From: an uncultured bacterium
Lineage (GTDB): Bacteria > Oederibacteriota > PGYV01 > Palsa-1178
DNA: 64,000 nt
Reading direction: 5' to 3'
Assembly (NCBI GenBank): GCA_937889595.1
Contig: CALAOR010000090.1
Location: 62,001-126,000, forward strand
How positions within the stretch are numbered: the stretch's first letter is position 1; the number at the start of each line of letters is the position of its first letter. The notes below the pieces were generated by a model. The model made no database searches. It worked only from the letters and a program-made list of their open reading frames with translations, and was not told the origin of the DNA. The position numbers and the translations under genes were made by a program. Below, one piece after another: positions 1 to 9,436 of this stretch.

Positions 1-144
1 CCGGGTGCGTGGAATACGATTATTCTGAATGTTTCCGGGACCACCAATATCAATGACGTGGATACGGTAGCCGTTCAATTGCTTAAGAACGGCGGGGTCG
101 ACTGGTCGGGTACCATTTATGTGGACGATGTCACGGTCAATTAA
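1..144 (+). CDS. C-terminal end of a secreted carbohydrate-binding-type protein (5' partial)
   Basis: The open frame enters from the left edge and stops at TAA 142-144, giving 47 residues. The tail ends in GTIYVDDVTVN, the usual last strand of jelly-roll carbohydrate-binding modules, and resembles the tail of the lipoprotein at 12764 (GPVYIDNVTGK). A role in glycan binding is inferred from this short tail and the sugar-uptake context only. The sugar-binding protein gene follows 10 bp later and is probably in the same operon. Confidence 0.6.
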   Translation, partial: PGAWNTIILNVSGTTNINDVDTVAVQLLKNGGVDWSGTIYVDDVTVN

Positions 145-154
145 TGGAGGGCAA

Positions 155-1459
155 ATGAAAATAAAATTATTTTACCGTCTGTTTGCTGTTTTTGCGGCGG
201 TTCTTTTACTGCTGAATGGCTGCGGAAACAACTCCGGCAGGATAAGGGTACTCCACTGGGGCGACCAGATTGAGATGCAGAACGTTAATAAAATAATCAA
301 GGATTTGAAAGACACGAAAGGCATAACCGTGGTGCAGGAACGCGCGCCGGCCGGCAACGCCTATATGGAAAAACTTCTTACCGAAACCTCAGCTGGAATG
401 GCCCCGGACATCGTGTTTGTGGAGGCCAGCAATTTCAAGGCAATGGTCGATAAAGGCATGCTGGTGGATCTTACGCCGTATATAGAGCGGGATAAAGGGA
501 AGGGATTTGACATCAGCGAGTATTATCCGCAGATAGTGGATAGGTTCACCCTGGACAATAAACTTTACGTCATACCAAGGGACATAGCACCCATATGCAC
601 CATATACTACAACAAGAAAATGTTCGATGAAGCCGGTATCAGGTATCCGAAAGACGACTGGAACTGGGATGAATTTCTGGCTACGGCAAAAAAACTTACC
701 AAGGTTGGCAAGGACGGGAAAGTCACGCAATACGGATTCCTTGACGAATGGACCATATGGGATCCGTGGGTTTACTCCAACGGCGGGGCCATCTGTGACG
801 ATATAAAGCATCCGACAAAGTGCGTGATGGATTCACCCGAGGCTATCGCGGGAATACAGTACAGGGCCGACCTTTCCCTGAAGTATAAGGTAGCGCCGTC
901 TCCGGCTGTTATCGGGGCGACTTCGCTCGGCGAGGAAGGCACGGCATCGACGTTCATGAGCGGTTCGGTCGCCATGTTCTATACCGGGTACTGGAAAGCG
1001 GGTTTTTTCCGCTCCATATCGCAGTTTGACTGGGACGTGGTCATGTTCCCCAAGGGTCCCAAGGGCTTAAGGGCGTTCCCATCGGGCGGATCGGGTTATG
1101 CCATCACGTCGCAGTGCAAGGATAAGGATAAAGCATGGGAAGTGCTGAAAAGGTTTACAAATGAACAGGGACAGAGGGACCTGACAAGCCAGGGCGGCAT
1201 GCAGCCGGCCATAATGAAGCTGGCGGATTCCCCGCAGTTCCTGGATAAAGAAAGGCCCATGAACAAAAAAATGATGCTTGAGGCTGTGAAATACATTAAA
1301 TTCAACCCGCTCATTGAGCGCTGGGAAGAGATGAACTTAAGGTACATAGCTCCGGCGCTTGACAGGGTATGGAACGGCAAGTTGACTGCGGAGCAGGTGC
1401 TGAAAAAAGTGGTGCCTGAGATAAATAAGGAATTTTTTGGGAAGAAAACGGAAAAATAA
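155..1459 (+). CDS. ABC sugar transporter substrate-binding lipoprotein (family 1)
   Basis: A 434-residue extracytoplasmic solute-binding protein of the family 1 (MalE/UgpB-like) type, which would capture an oligosaccharide outside the inner membrane and deliver it to ABC permeases. The signal peptide ends in a lipobox (LLNGC), so it is probably lipid-anchored. Family features include MAPDIVFVEASNF near the N-terminus, LYVIPRDIAPICTIYYNKKMF and a WNWDEFL segment. The tracked ORF starts at 119, but ATG 155 is preceded by GGAGGG and gives a clean signal peptide. No permease genes follow; a terminator does, so this is the last gene of an operon whose permeases, if present, lie left of the window. 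Substrate is not readable; the GH74/GH2 neighbours suggest plant-wall oligosaccharides. Confidence 0.85.
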   Translation: MKIKLFYRLFAVFAAVLLLLNGCGNNSGRIRVLHWGDQIEMQNVNKIIKDLKDTKGITVVQERAPAGNAYMEKLLTETSAGMAPDIVFVEASNFKAMVDKGMLVDLTPYIERDKGKGFDISEYYPQIVDRFTLDNKLYVIPRDIAPICTIYYNKKMFDEAGIRYPKDDWNWDEFLATAKKLTKVGKDGKVTQYGFLDEWTIWDPWVYSNGGAICDDIKHPTKCVMDSPEAIAGIQYRADLSLKYKVAPSPAVIGATSLGEEGTASTFMSGSVAMFYTGYWKAGFFRSISQFDWDVVMFPKGPKGLRAFPSGGSGYAITSQCKDKDKAWEVLKRFTNEQGQRDLTSQGGMQPAIMKLADSPQFLDKERPMNKKMMLEAVKYIKFNPLIERWEEMNLRYIAPALDRVWNGKLTAEQVLKKVVPEINKEFFGKKTEK

Positions 1460-1490
1460 TAGGCAGGGTCGTACCCTGTAAATACAAAAG

Positions 1491-1518
1491 GCCCGCGTTT
1501 TTTTATCGCGGGCTTTTT
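1491..1518 (+). terminator. Rho-independent terminator after the sugar-binding protein
   Basis: Perfect 7-bp G+C-rich stem (GCCCGCG/CGCGGGC) around a T-rich loop, followed by TTTTT, just downstream of the stop at 1459. It separates the binding protein from the GH74 gene, implying separate transcription. Confidence 0.85.
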
Positions 1519-1534
1519 GATATAAAAGGATAAA

Positions 1535-3583
1535 ATGAAAACACTGAACTACTCATGGAAAAGCGTTGTTACAGGCGGAGGCGGGTTTGTGCCCGGCATA
1601 ATCTTCCACCCGAAAGAAAACGGGCTTGTATACCTTCGCACGGACATGGGCGGCGCTTACAGGCGGGATAAAAATTCAAAGGACTGGGTTTGCATAACCG
1701 ATATGTTCGGCAAGGATGAGGCGGGATACAACGGCGTGCTCAGTATGGCTGTTGACCCGGAAAATCCGGATACTGTTTACATGATGAACGGCAAATACAC
1801 AAATGAAGACGCGTGTTTGGGAGCTTTCCATGCTTCAAACGACAGGGGCCTTTCATGGAGGCGCACCATACTGCCTTTTAAGGTCGGCGGCAATGAAAAA
1901 GGCCGCGGCTGCGGCGAGAGGCTGGCAGTCAATCCGGACAACACCTCGGAAATACTGATGGGTTCCACGACGCACGGGATGTGGAAGTCGGCGGATAAGG
2001 GGAAAAAATGGGCGAGGTTAAAAAACTTTGAGGCAAAAAATATAAATTTTATTTCTTACCGTATATCCGGCAATGAAAGCATTGCATTCGCGGCGGCCGC
2101 TGATATCACGGGAAAGAGCCTTTATATATCCCGGGATGGCGGTAAAACGTGGCAGGTTTTACCGGGCCAGCCAAAAGGTTTAATGGCGATCAGGGCGGAC
2201 TTTGCCAACAGCCTGATGTATATTACGTTTTCCGATTCGCCGGGTCCTTATGGCGCAAAGATGGGCGCTTTATGGAAGTATGATATTGATAAAAAAACAT
2301 GGACGGACTTGAAGCCTCCGGCAGGCACGGGTGGATTTTCAGGTGTGTCAATTGACAGACAAAACCCGGACAGGATAATTGTCAGCACATTGAACAGGGC
2401 GGAGCCTTATGATGAAATATTCAGGTCAATTGACGGCGGTAATACGTGGAAACCGATAATAGTAAATTCCATGTGGGACAAAACATATGCCGATTATACA
2501 AAAGCCATGACCCCGCACTGGATGGCTGACGTTAAGATAGATCCTTTCAACGGTGAACGCGCGCTATTTGTGACAGGATACGGCATATGGACAAGCAGAA
2601 AACTTTCGTCAGATAATGTGACATGGTTTTTTGACAACAAGGGCCTTGAAGAAACAGTGCCGATGCAGCTGATAAGCCCGAAAAAAGGCGCGCATTTATT
2701 GTCCGCTATGGGGGACATAGACGGGTTTAAGCACGACAGCCTCGCAAAATCCCCTGCCAAAAGATTTAACCCGCGGGTCGGGACAACGCTCGCGATAGCC
2801 TTTGCGGAAAACAAGCCGTTAAAGATGGTAAAAGCATACAATTCAAAGCAGCCGTATGGCGCGTATTCATATGACGGCGGCGAAAATTGGGTTGATTTTA
2901 AAACATTCCCGCATGGTACGCAGAAGGGCGGTTTAAAGAGCCTGGCAATATCATGCGACGGAAAAACAATAGTCTGGGCGCCAAAGGGCGCGGATATTTG
3001 TGTTTCACATGACAGCGGGGATACATGGGCCAAATGCAAAGGATTGACGCTAAATGAACTGTGGCCATTCGCGGACAAAGTAAACCCGCTAAATTTTTAT
3101 TTATATGACGGCGTAAAGGGCTGTTTGTTCATAAGCCGGGATAAAGGCGTTTCTTTCAGCGGGACAGCAGCGGTTCCGGGTAAAGAAAAGAAATATCCCA
3201 AAGGCGACGGCATGGCCGAGTATTGCGCAGCGTCAGCGCCCGGCCATGAAGGCCACGTATGGATGGCCGCGGGCAAAGGCGGGTTATATCATTACAGCGG
3301 AAATAAGGCGAAAAAAATACAGAGAGTGTCCTCGGCTTTCAGGATAGGTTTTGGAAAGGCAAAAAGCAGGGGCGCGTACCCGGCTTTATATCTTTGGGGA
3401 ACGATAAACAGGATAACAGGATTTTTCAGATCGGATAATACCGGCAAAAGCTGGATGAGGATAAATGACTATTTACACCAGTACGGCTGGATTCATGATA
3501 TTATAGGAGACCCGAGAGTTTTTGGACGCTGTTATATAGGGGTGGAAGGCAGAGGGATCCTTTACGGCGGGGTTAAAGTTTAG
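1535..3583 (+). CDS. GH74 xyloglucanase-like protein without a signal peptide
   Basis: 682 residues of glycoside hydrolase family 74 (two seven-bladed beta-propellers with BNR/Asp-box repeats), enzymes that hydrolyse beta-1,4-glucan backbones of xyloglucan. The family start VVTGGGGFVPGIIFHP is followed by RTDMGGAYR, whose Asp37 matches one catalytic Asp. The partner is probably Asp447 in YSYDGGENW, at the spacing I recall for characterised members; Asp394 in GDIDGF is an alternative. Asp-box repeats such as SRDGGKTW and SHDSGDTW are visible. The catalytic domain begins within ten residues of the ATG and a terminator sits just upstream, so no leader has been missed: the protein should be cytoplasmic, unusual for GH74. 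Start is supported by AAAGGA. A lipoprotein paralogue is encoded at 10411. It may act on imported xyloglucan oligosaccharides. Confidence 0.9.
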   Translation: MKTLNYSWKSVVTGGGGFVPGIIFHPKENGLVYLRTDMGGAYRRDKNSKDWVCITDMFGKDEAGYNGVLSMAVDPENPDTVYMMNGKYTNEDACLGAFHASNDRGLSWRRTILPFKVGGNEKGRGCGERLAVNPDNTSEILMGSTTHGMWKSADKGKKWARLKNFEAKNINFISYRISGNESIAFAAAADITGKSLYISRDGGKTWQVLPGQPKGLMAIRADFANSLMYITFSDSPGPYGAKMGALWKYDIDKKTWTDLKPPAGTGGFSGVSIDRQNPDRIIVSTLNRAEPYDEIFRSIDGGNTWKPIIVNSMWDKTYADYTKAMTPHWMADVKIDPFNGERALFVTGYGIWTSRKLSSDNVTWFFDNKGLEETVPMQLISPKKGAHLLSAMGDIDGFKHDSLAKSPAKRFNPRVGTTLAIAFAENKPLKMVKAYNSKQPYGAYSYDGGENWVDFKTFPHGTQKGGLKSLAISCDGKTIVWAPKGADICVSHDSGDTWAKCKGLTLNELWPFADKVNPLNFYLYDGVKGCLFISRDKGVSFSGTAAVPGKEKKYPKGDGMAEYCAASAPGHEGHVWMAAGKGGLYHYSGNKAKKIQRVSSAFRIGFGKAKSRGAYPALYLWGTINRITGFFRSDNTGKSWMRINDYLHQYGWIHDIIGDPRVFGRCYIGVEGRGILYGGVKV

Positions 3584-3624
3584 GCTTTGAATTTAAAATC
3601 TTTTCAACGGAAAGGGAATATTAA

Positions 3625-6501
3625 ATGAAAAAAAATACGATGTTTTATGTTCTTGTTTTAATGTTTATCGGTTCCTTTGCTGTCGCGGCTGCGGCGCCGG
3701 GCAGGGAAGTTATTAATTTTGACAAAGGCTGGAGATTCGCCAGGCTTGACCAGGCAGGCGCCGAGAAACCCGGATTTGACGACTCAAAATGGAGGGCGTT
3801 AAATGTGCCCCATGATTGGGCCATAGAAGGGTATGTAAAAGAACCGGCTTTGGCGGAAGCGGCGCCGGAAATACCGGTTGTGGAAGGCGAGTGGATGTTC
3901 AGCAAAGGCGACGACCTTGCGTGGAAGGCGCCTGAATTTGACGATACCGGCTGGCAAAAAGTGAAACTCCCGGCCAAGTGGGAGGATCATTCGAAATATT
4001 ACGATGACAATGTTTTTGGTTGGTACAGGCGGGAAATAACCATCCCTGATTCAATGAAAGGCAAAGATATTATTATTAACGCAGGCATGATAGACGACGC
4101 GGATGAAACTTATTTAAACGGCGAATTTATAGGCGCAACCGGCTCTTTCCCGCCAAATTATAAATCCGCGTGGAACGCGCTGAGGGAATACAAAGTCAAA
4201 TCATCGCTCATAAAGTACGGGCAAAAAAATGTTATCGCAGTCCGGGTTTTTGACGCGTATGGCAGCGGCGGCATCTGGGCCTCGAAACCTGAACATCTGC
4301 TGGAAGGGCCATTTGACCGCGGCGCTGACAGCGGAAGCGGCGACGGTTATATGTCCGGAGGGATTGGCTGGTACAGGAAAGTTTTTAAAATTGATGAAGC
4401 ATACAAAGGTAAAACAGTTTCAATGGATTTTGACGGGATATATATGAATTCGGACGTATGGATAAACGGTGAGCATCTGGGCAATCATCCTTACGGTTAT
4501 ACGGGCTTCAGTTATGATATAACCCCTTATCTTAAATACGGCAATGCGGGCAATACGATTGCGGTGCGCGTGAACGTAAAACAGCCGTGCTCCAGGTGGT
4601 ATTCGGGCGCGGGTATTTACAGGCATGTAAGGATGACGGCAGTTGAGCCCCTTCATTTGGCGCGCTTGGGCACATACCTGACAACGCCTGAAGTATCTGA
4701 AAAGCAAGCAAGGATAAAACTTGATATTTCCGTCGAAAACTCCGGCCCTAAAGAAACGCGCGCCACGGTCGAGACCGTCATATTTGACGGCAATAACAGC
4801 GTCTGCGCCAGGGCAAGTTCGGAAGAAAGCTTTGGGTTGGACGGTGTCAAAAAGATAACGCAGGAATTTAAGGTGGAAAATCCGGCGCTGTGGTCGCCTG
4901 ATTCTCCCGTGCTTTACAGGGCCGCGACACGTATAATATCCGGCGGCAGGGAAACAGACTCTTATGATACCGCGTTCGGGATAAGATATTTTGAATTTAC
5001 CATGGACCAGGGATTCTTCCTGAACGGCAAACACGTAAGGATAAAAGGCGTATGCCTGCATCATGACCTCGGCTATATCGGAACTGCGGTGAATAAGAAC
5101 GCGCTGGAGCGCCAGATAAGGATACTCAAGGAAATGGGCTGCAACGCGATAAGGACGAGCCATAACCCTCCCGCGCCGGAACTCCTGGAGTTTTGCGACT
5201 CAATGGGAATGTTGGTCATGGACGAGGCTTTTGACGAATGGAAGCAGAGTAAGACACAGTACGGTTACGGGCTGTTTTTTGACGATTGGAGCGAAAAGGA
5301 CCTTACATCAATGCTCCGCCGCGACAGGAATCATCCGTCCATAATACTGTGGTCAATAGGAAATGAAGTTCTGGAACAGTGGTCGGATGATTACGCGGCG
5401 GCATCGGGCATTGCTAAAAAACTGGCTGATATTTGCCGCAAAGAAGACGCCACGCGGCCTGTCACCTCGGCATGCAACGGCCCCGACAATGTCATTAAGG
5501 ACGGCATTGCGGATCAGCTGGATATTTTGGGCATCAATTACAATATCGGCGCTTATTCGAAATATAAAGGAAAGAAGAAATTATTTGGAAGCGAAACGGC
5601 TTCGGCTTTAAGCACGCGCGGGGAATATAACCTGGTAGAGAATGACGGGGAAATATACCCGGAGGCAAAGATGAATTCCCAGTGTTCTTCATATGACGTA
5701 TGCAAACCCGACTGGGGCAATTCCGCGGAAGAGTCATTAAAAGCCGTGAAAAATTCGCCATGGCTTGCCGGCGAATTTGTCTGGACCGGCTTTGATTACA
5801 TAGGGGAACCGACCCCATATGAATGGCCTTCCTGCATTTCCTATTTCGGCATGACGGATTTGTGCGGATTCCCCAAGGACAGGTACTACATATACCAGAG
5901 CCAGTGGTCCGATAAACCCATGGTGCACATTTTGCCGCACTGGAACTGGCAGCAGTTCAAGGGAAAAAAAATAACCGTCAATGTTTATTCGAACTGCGAT
6001 TCGGTGGAGCTGTTCTTAAACGGCAAATCTCTCGGCGAAAAATCCTTCAAAGGAACGCAGGACATACATTTGTCCTGGGAAGTGCCGTTTGCCAAAGGTA
6101 CGCTTAAGGCATCCGCGAAAAATGATGGAAAGGTCATATGCGAAGACACCGTGACCACCTCGGCTTTCGCGGCAAAGATAGCCCTGTCAGCCGACAGGGA
6201 AACAATTGACGCCGACGGGCAGAGCCTGATCTATGTAACGGCTCAAGTGACCGACGTGGACGGGGTAATTTATCCGGATGCCGCGAATATGCTGAACTTT
6301 AAAATAAAGGGTCCGGTTGAGATAGTTGCCACAGGCAACGGGGATGAGACGAACCACGCGTTTTTCGGCGCGAAAGAATGTAAAGCTTTCCACGGGAAAT
6401 GCCTTGTGATACTCAAGGCCGGGAACACCCCGGGCAAAGTAAAGTTGACCGCGTCCAGCAATGGGCTAATGACAGATGAAATCAAGTTTGAAGTCAAATA
6501 A
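3625..6501 (+). CDS. Secreted GH2 beta-galactosidase-like hydrolase with inserted sugar-binding domain
   Basis: 958 residues with an N-terminal signal peptide (hydrophobic stretch ending AVAAAA). Architecture fits glycoside hydrolase family 2: N-terminal jelly roll, immunoglobulin-like domain, TIM barrel, then C-terminal beta domains including an invasin/Big-like segment (about 850-958). Catalytic residues are Glu581 in SIGNEVLEQW (acid/base) and Glu717 in LAGEFVWTGFDY (nucleophile). The N-terminal jelly roll appears interrupted: PHDWAIEG (about residue 66) is followed by a complete extra jelly roll starting near WMFSKGDDLAW, and the expected continuation GGIGWYRKVF returns only near residue 245. 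Likely removes beta-galactose or a related residue from xyloglucan side chains in the periplasm or outside; exact specificity cannot be read. It lies 41 bp after the GH74 gene and 13 bp before araF, so probably one operon. Confidence 0.87.
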   Translation: MKKNTMFYVLVLMFIGSFAVAAAAPGREVINFDKGWRFARLDQAGAEKPGFDDSKWRALNVPHDWAIEGYVKEPALAEAAPEIPVVEGEWMFSKGDDLAWKAPEFDDTGWQKVKLPAKWEDHSKYYDDNVFGWYRREITIPDSMKGKDIIINAGMIDDADETYLNGEFIGATGSFPPNYKSAWNALREYKVKSSLIKYGQKNVIAVRVFDAYGSGGIWASKPEHLLEGPFDRGADSGSGDGYMSGGIGWYRKVFKIDEAYKGKTVSMDFDGIYMNSDVWINGEHLGNHPYGYTGFSYDITPYLKYGNAGNTIAVRVNVKQPCSRWYSGAGIYRHVRMTAVEPLHLARLGTYLTTPEVSEKQARIKLDISVENSGPKETRATVETVIFDGNNSVCARASSEESFGLDGVKKITQEFKVENPALWSPDSPVLYRAATRIISGGRETDSYDTAFGIRYFEFTMDQGFFLNGKHVRIKGVCLHHDLGYIGTAVNKNALERQIRILKEMGCNAIRTSHNPPAPELLEFCDSMGMLVMDEAFDEWKQSKTQYGYGLFFDDWSEKDLTSMLRRDRNHPSIILWSIGNEVLEQWSDDYAAASGIAKKLADICRKEDATRPVTSACNGPDNVIKDGIADQLDILGINYNIGAYSKYKGKKKLFGSETASALSTRGEYNLVENDGEIYPEAKMNSQCSSYDVCKPDWGNSAEESLKAVKNSPWLAGEFVWTGFDYIGEPTPYEWPSCISYFGMTDLCGFPKDRYYIYQSQWSDKPMVHILPHWNWQQFKGKKITVNVYSNCDSVELFLNGKSLGEKSFKGTQDIHLSWEVPFAKGTLKASAKNDGKVICEDTVTTSAFAAKIALSADRETIDADGQSLIYVTAQVTDVDGVIYPDAANMLNFKIKGPVEIVATGNGDETNHAFFGAKECKAFHGKCLVILKAGNTPGKVKLTASSNGLMTDEIKFEVK

Positions 6502-6514
6502 TATGGAGGCACAC

Positions 6515-7528
6515 ATGAAATTGAGCAGTCGTTTTTTAACGGTATTTGCCCTTCTGTCGGCTTTGACCGCCGGGATCATGTTCCTCGCGTCCTGCGCCAA
6601 TAAGCCGGCGTCAAACAAACTCAAAATAGGGTTCATAGTCAAGCAGCCGGAGGAGCCGTGGTTCCAGTACGAATGGAAGTTCGCGGACTTAGCCGGAGAA
6701 AAGTACGGCTTTGAGACCGTAAAGATAGGCGCGGCTGACGGCGAGAAAGTGCTCTCGGCCATCGACAACCTGGCAGCCTCCGGAGCAAAAGGCTTTATCA
6801 TATGCACGCCCGACGTTAGGCTGGGGCCCGCGATAGTTGAAAAGGCAAAGAGCGCGGGCTTAAAGCTCATAGCCGTCGACGACAGGTTCATAGGAGCCGA
6901 CAAGAAACCCATGGAAGACGTCTGCTACTTGGGAATTTCAGCCAGGAAGATCGGCGAAAATGTGGAAAAAACGCTCGCGGATGAGATGAAAAAACGCGGA
7001 TGGGCCGCCGCTGATACGGCTGTGTGCGTGATATCCTTTGACGAGCTCGATACCGCCAGGGAAAGGACTTCGGGAGCCATAGACGGCCTGCTCGCTTCGG
7101 GCTTTGATAAAAAAATGATATTTAACGCCCCCCAGAAAACCTCCGACATACCGGGCGCTTTTGACGCTGCGAACGTTTTACTGACCCAGCACGCCAAAAT
7201 AAAAAATTGGCTCGTATGCGGGATGAACGACAATGCAGTGCTCGGGGCGATAAGGGCCATGGAAGGCAGGGGTTTTACCGCAAAAAATTCGGTTGGTGTC
7301 GGGATAAACGGCACGGAAGCGGTGGCGGAGTTTGAGAAAAAAGACTCCACGGGTTTTTATGGGTCCATGCTGCTCTCGGCCAGGGAGCACGGCTACAAGA
7401 CCGCTGAAATGATGTATAACTGGATAACCACAGGCAAAGAGCCGGAGAAAGACACAAGGACGACCGGCATATTGATAACGAGGGATAATTTTGTCAGCGT
7501 TTTGAAAGAGCAGGGGTTGACGAAATAG
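6515..7528 (+). CDS. araF: L-arabinose-type ABC transporter periplasmic binding protein (lipoprotein)
   Basis: 337-residue periplasmic binding protein of the type I sugar-binding family. It closely follows E. coli AraF as I remember it: GFIVKQPEEPWFQ, WKFADLAG, SGAKGFIICTPD, DIPGAFDAAN and TGFYGSMLLS all have AraF counterparts. Unlike E. coli AraF it has a lipobox (FLASC), suggesting membrane anchoring. The tracked start at 6476 overlaps the GH2 gene; ATG 6515 has GGAGG eight bases upstream and a good signal peptide. It is followed by araG and araH, making a complete importer, though the gaps are filled by repeats. Expected ligands are L-arabinose or D-galactose, fitting arabinose/galactose release from hemicellulose; some members bind other monosaccharides. 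Confidence 0.9.
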   Translation: MKLSSRFLTVFALLSALTAGIMFLASCANKPASNKLKIGFIVKQPEEPWFQYEWKFADLAGEKYGFETVKIGAADGEKVLSAIDNLAASGAKGFIICTPDVRLGPAIVEKAKSAGLKLIAVDDRFIGADKKPMEDVCYLGISARKIGENVEKTLADEMKKRGWAAADTAVCVISFDELDTARERTSGAIDGLLASGFDKKMIFNAPQKTSDIPGAFDAANVLLTQHAKIKNWLVCGMNDNAVLGAIRAMEGRGFTAKNSVGVGINGTEAVAEFEKKDSTGFYGSMLLSAREHGYKTAEMMYNWITTGKEPEKDTRTTGILITRDNFVSVLKEQGLTK

Positions 7529-7551
7529 GTTTTTTTCGTTTTTGGGGATGT

Positions 7552-7690
7552 AGTTGTCATTGCGAGGAGCCGTTCTTGATTTACGGCGACGAAGCAATCT
7601 CAGTTCCACCGATAAGCCTTTTTAAACGCAGGTCCAAGTACAGATATTGCTTCGTCGCTGAGGGGCTTGCTCCCCGCAATGATAGGCAAG
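7552..7690. repeat. Intergenic inverted pair of TCATTGCG...GAAGCAAT repeat units
   Basis: The gap between araF and araG holds a unit starting GTCATTGCGAGGAG and ending GACGAAGCAATCTCAG, followed by a second unit in opposite orientation (ATTGCTTCGTCGC...CCCCGCAATGATA). Both share the outer TCATTGCG and inner GCGACGAAGCAAT blocks with unlike centres. The first unit's right end (AAGCAATCTCAGTTCCACCG) recurs exactly at 18424-18526. The araFG transcript would fold strongly here. Confidence 0.8.
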
Positions 7691-7703
7691 AACCGGAGCT
7701 CTG

Positions 7704-9209
7704 ATGGCTGAACCGTTTCTACAGTTTGAATCCATAACCAAGTCCTTCCCCGGGGTCAAAGCCCTTGATAATGTTTCCATCGGCTTTGAGCGCGGGAAAG
7801 TCCACGGCATAGCAGGCGAGAACGGGGCCGGCAAATCCACGCTTTTGAACATATTAAGCGGCATTTACAGGGCTGATTCCGGAGCCGTGCGTATAGGCGG
7901 CAGGGATTGTTCCTTTGGCTCGGCCCATGACGCTTTTATGGCCGGGGTGGCAAAGATACACCAGGAGCTTTTCCTGGTGCCTGAAATGACCGCTGCGGAA
8001 AATCTTTTTCTCGGGCATATGCCCCAGACCTGCGGGGTACTCAATAAGAAACGGCTTTTGGAAAGCGCCCGGGAGGCCCTGTCCGCGGTGGGCGAAGAAA
8101 TGGACCCTGCAACTGGGGTGAAGGACCTTTCAACCGCCCAAAGGCAGATGCTTGAGATCGCCAAAGCGCTTTCCAGGAACGCCGAAATAATAGCTTTTGA
8201 CGAGCCCACCAGCTCGCTGACATCCAGGGAAACAGAGAAACTCTTTTCCGTAATTGATAACCTGAAAAAACACGGCAAGGTCATCATCTACGTGACCCAC
8301 CGCATGGAAGAGGTTTTCAGGATATGCGACAGTCTGACGATCATGAGGGATGGGAATAAAATAGTGACTTTTGACGACTTGTCCGGGATCACTACGGGCG
8401 ATATTATAAAGAAAATGGTCGGCAGGGATATCACGGACATATTCGGATATATGCCCAGGAAAAAAGGCCCGGTAATGTTGGACGTTGACGGCGTCATGGG
8501 CAGGGGGATAAAAAGCCCCGTATCTTTCACGGCCTCGCAGGGCGAGATAACCGGGTTATTCGGCCTGGTCGGGGCCGGCAGGACGGAACTTCTTAAGCTT
8601 ATTTACGGCGCGAATAAGGCATCTTCGGGAACGGTGAAGATAAACGGCGTCCCTGTCAGGATAAACAGCCCGATCGACGCAATAAAAAATGGCATAATAC
8701 TCCTGCCTGAAGACAGGAAAAAAGAAGGTATCATACCGGTCAGGTCCGTCAAAGAAAACATAAACTTAAGCGCCAGGAGGAATACAAGCTTCCTCGGAAT
8801 TGTCATTGACGGGAAATGGGAGGAAAAAAACTCGCGCGAAATGGTTACAAAACTGAAGGTAAAGACCCCTTCGCTGGAACAGCTCATACAAAACCTCTCC
8901 GGGGGCAACCAGCAAAAGGCGATACTTGCCAGGTGGCTTTCAGAGGAGATAAATGTGCTGCTCCTGGACGAACCCACAAGGGGAATAGATGTTGGGGCCA
9001 AAAGCGAGATCTATTCCTTTATATATGACCTGGCGCAAAGCGGCGTGGCTGTCATAATCGTTTCAAGCGACCTGCCCGAAGTTCTCGGCGTGTCGGACAG
9101 GGTTTTGGTCATGTGCGAAGGCGCGATAACCGGGGAACTTTCCAGGCACGAAGCCACAAGCGAAAAAGTGATGAAACTGGCGCTGCCGGGCAAAGCCGGA
9201 ATGCATTAA
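7704..9209 (+). CDS. araG: Sugar ABC transporter ATP-binding protein, two fused ATPase domains
   Basis: 501-residue ATPase of the AraG/RbsA/MglA family, energising sugar import on the cytoplasmic face. The first domain has Walker A GENGAGKST (near residue 37), signature-like LSTAQRQMLEIAKAL and Walker B IIAFDEPTSSL. The second domain has the degenerate P-loop GLVGAGRTELLKLI and an intact signature LSGGNQQKAILARWL with LLLDEPTRGIDVGAK, the usual asymmetry of this family. Start ATG 7704 is preceded by GGAG. Placed between araF and araH; assignment to arabinose rests on its AraF neighbour, since ribose and galactose ATPases are very alike. Confidence 0.92.
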   Translation: MAEPFLQFESITKSFPGVKALDNVSIGFERGKVHGIAGENGAGKSTLLNILSGIYRADSGAVRIGGRDCSFGSAHDAFMAGVAKIHQELFLVPEMTAAENLFLGHMPQTCGVLNKKRLLESAREALSAVGEEMDPATGVKDLSTAQRQMLEIAKALSRNAEIIAFDEPTSSLTSRETEKLFSVIDNLKKHGKVIIYVTHRMEEVFRICDSLTIMRDGNKIVTFDDLSGITTGDIIKKMVGRDITDIFGYMPRKKGPVMLDVDGVMGRGIKSPVSFTASQGEITGLFGLVGAGRTELLKLIYGANKASSGTVKINGVPVRINSPIDAIKNGIILLPEDRKKEGIIPVRSVKENINLSARRNTSFLGIVIDGKWEEKNSREMVTKLKVKTPSLEQLIQNLSGGNQQKAILARWLSEEINVLLLDEPTRGIDVGAKSEIYSFIYDLAQSGVAVIIVSSDLPEVLGVSDRVLVMCEGAITGELSRHEATSEKVMKLALPGKAGMH

Positions 9210-9293
9210 GATCAAGAACGTTCAGATAGTAGAAAGTAGATAGTAGATTTTGCAAGCTTGGTAACTATTATGATACTGCCAGTAAAGCCCGCA

Positions 9294-9373
9294 AGGGGCG
9301 GGCAGCATGATATGCTGCCCCTACAAAGACAAAGACAGGTAAATTCTTGTAGGGGCCGAATATTATTCGGCCC
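9294..9373. repeat. Pair of REP-like hairpins in the araG-araH gap
   Basis: The 227-bp gap between araG and araH holds two hairpins in opposite orientation: GGGCAGCAT-GAT-ATGCTGCCC flanked by CCCTAC, and GTAGGGGCCGAAT-ATT-ATTCGGCCC. Both have a GTAGGGGC end pointing toward the other, a bacterial interspersed mosaic-like arrangement. A similar unit occurs at 44196. The upstream part (9228-9250) contains short AGTAGA-type direct repeats. Confidence 0.75.
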
Positions 9374-9436
9374 ACAACGATGGTTTTTAAGGGTTTTCGG
9401 ACTCAAAGAGAAAAATGAAAGGAAAGGGAACACTTT

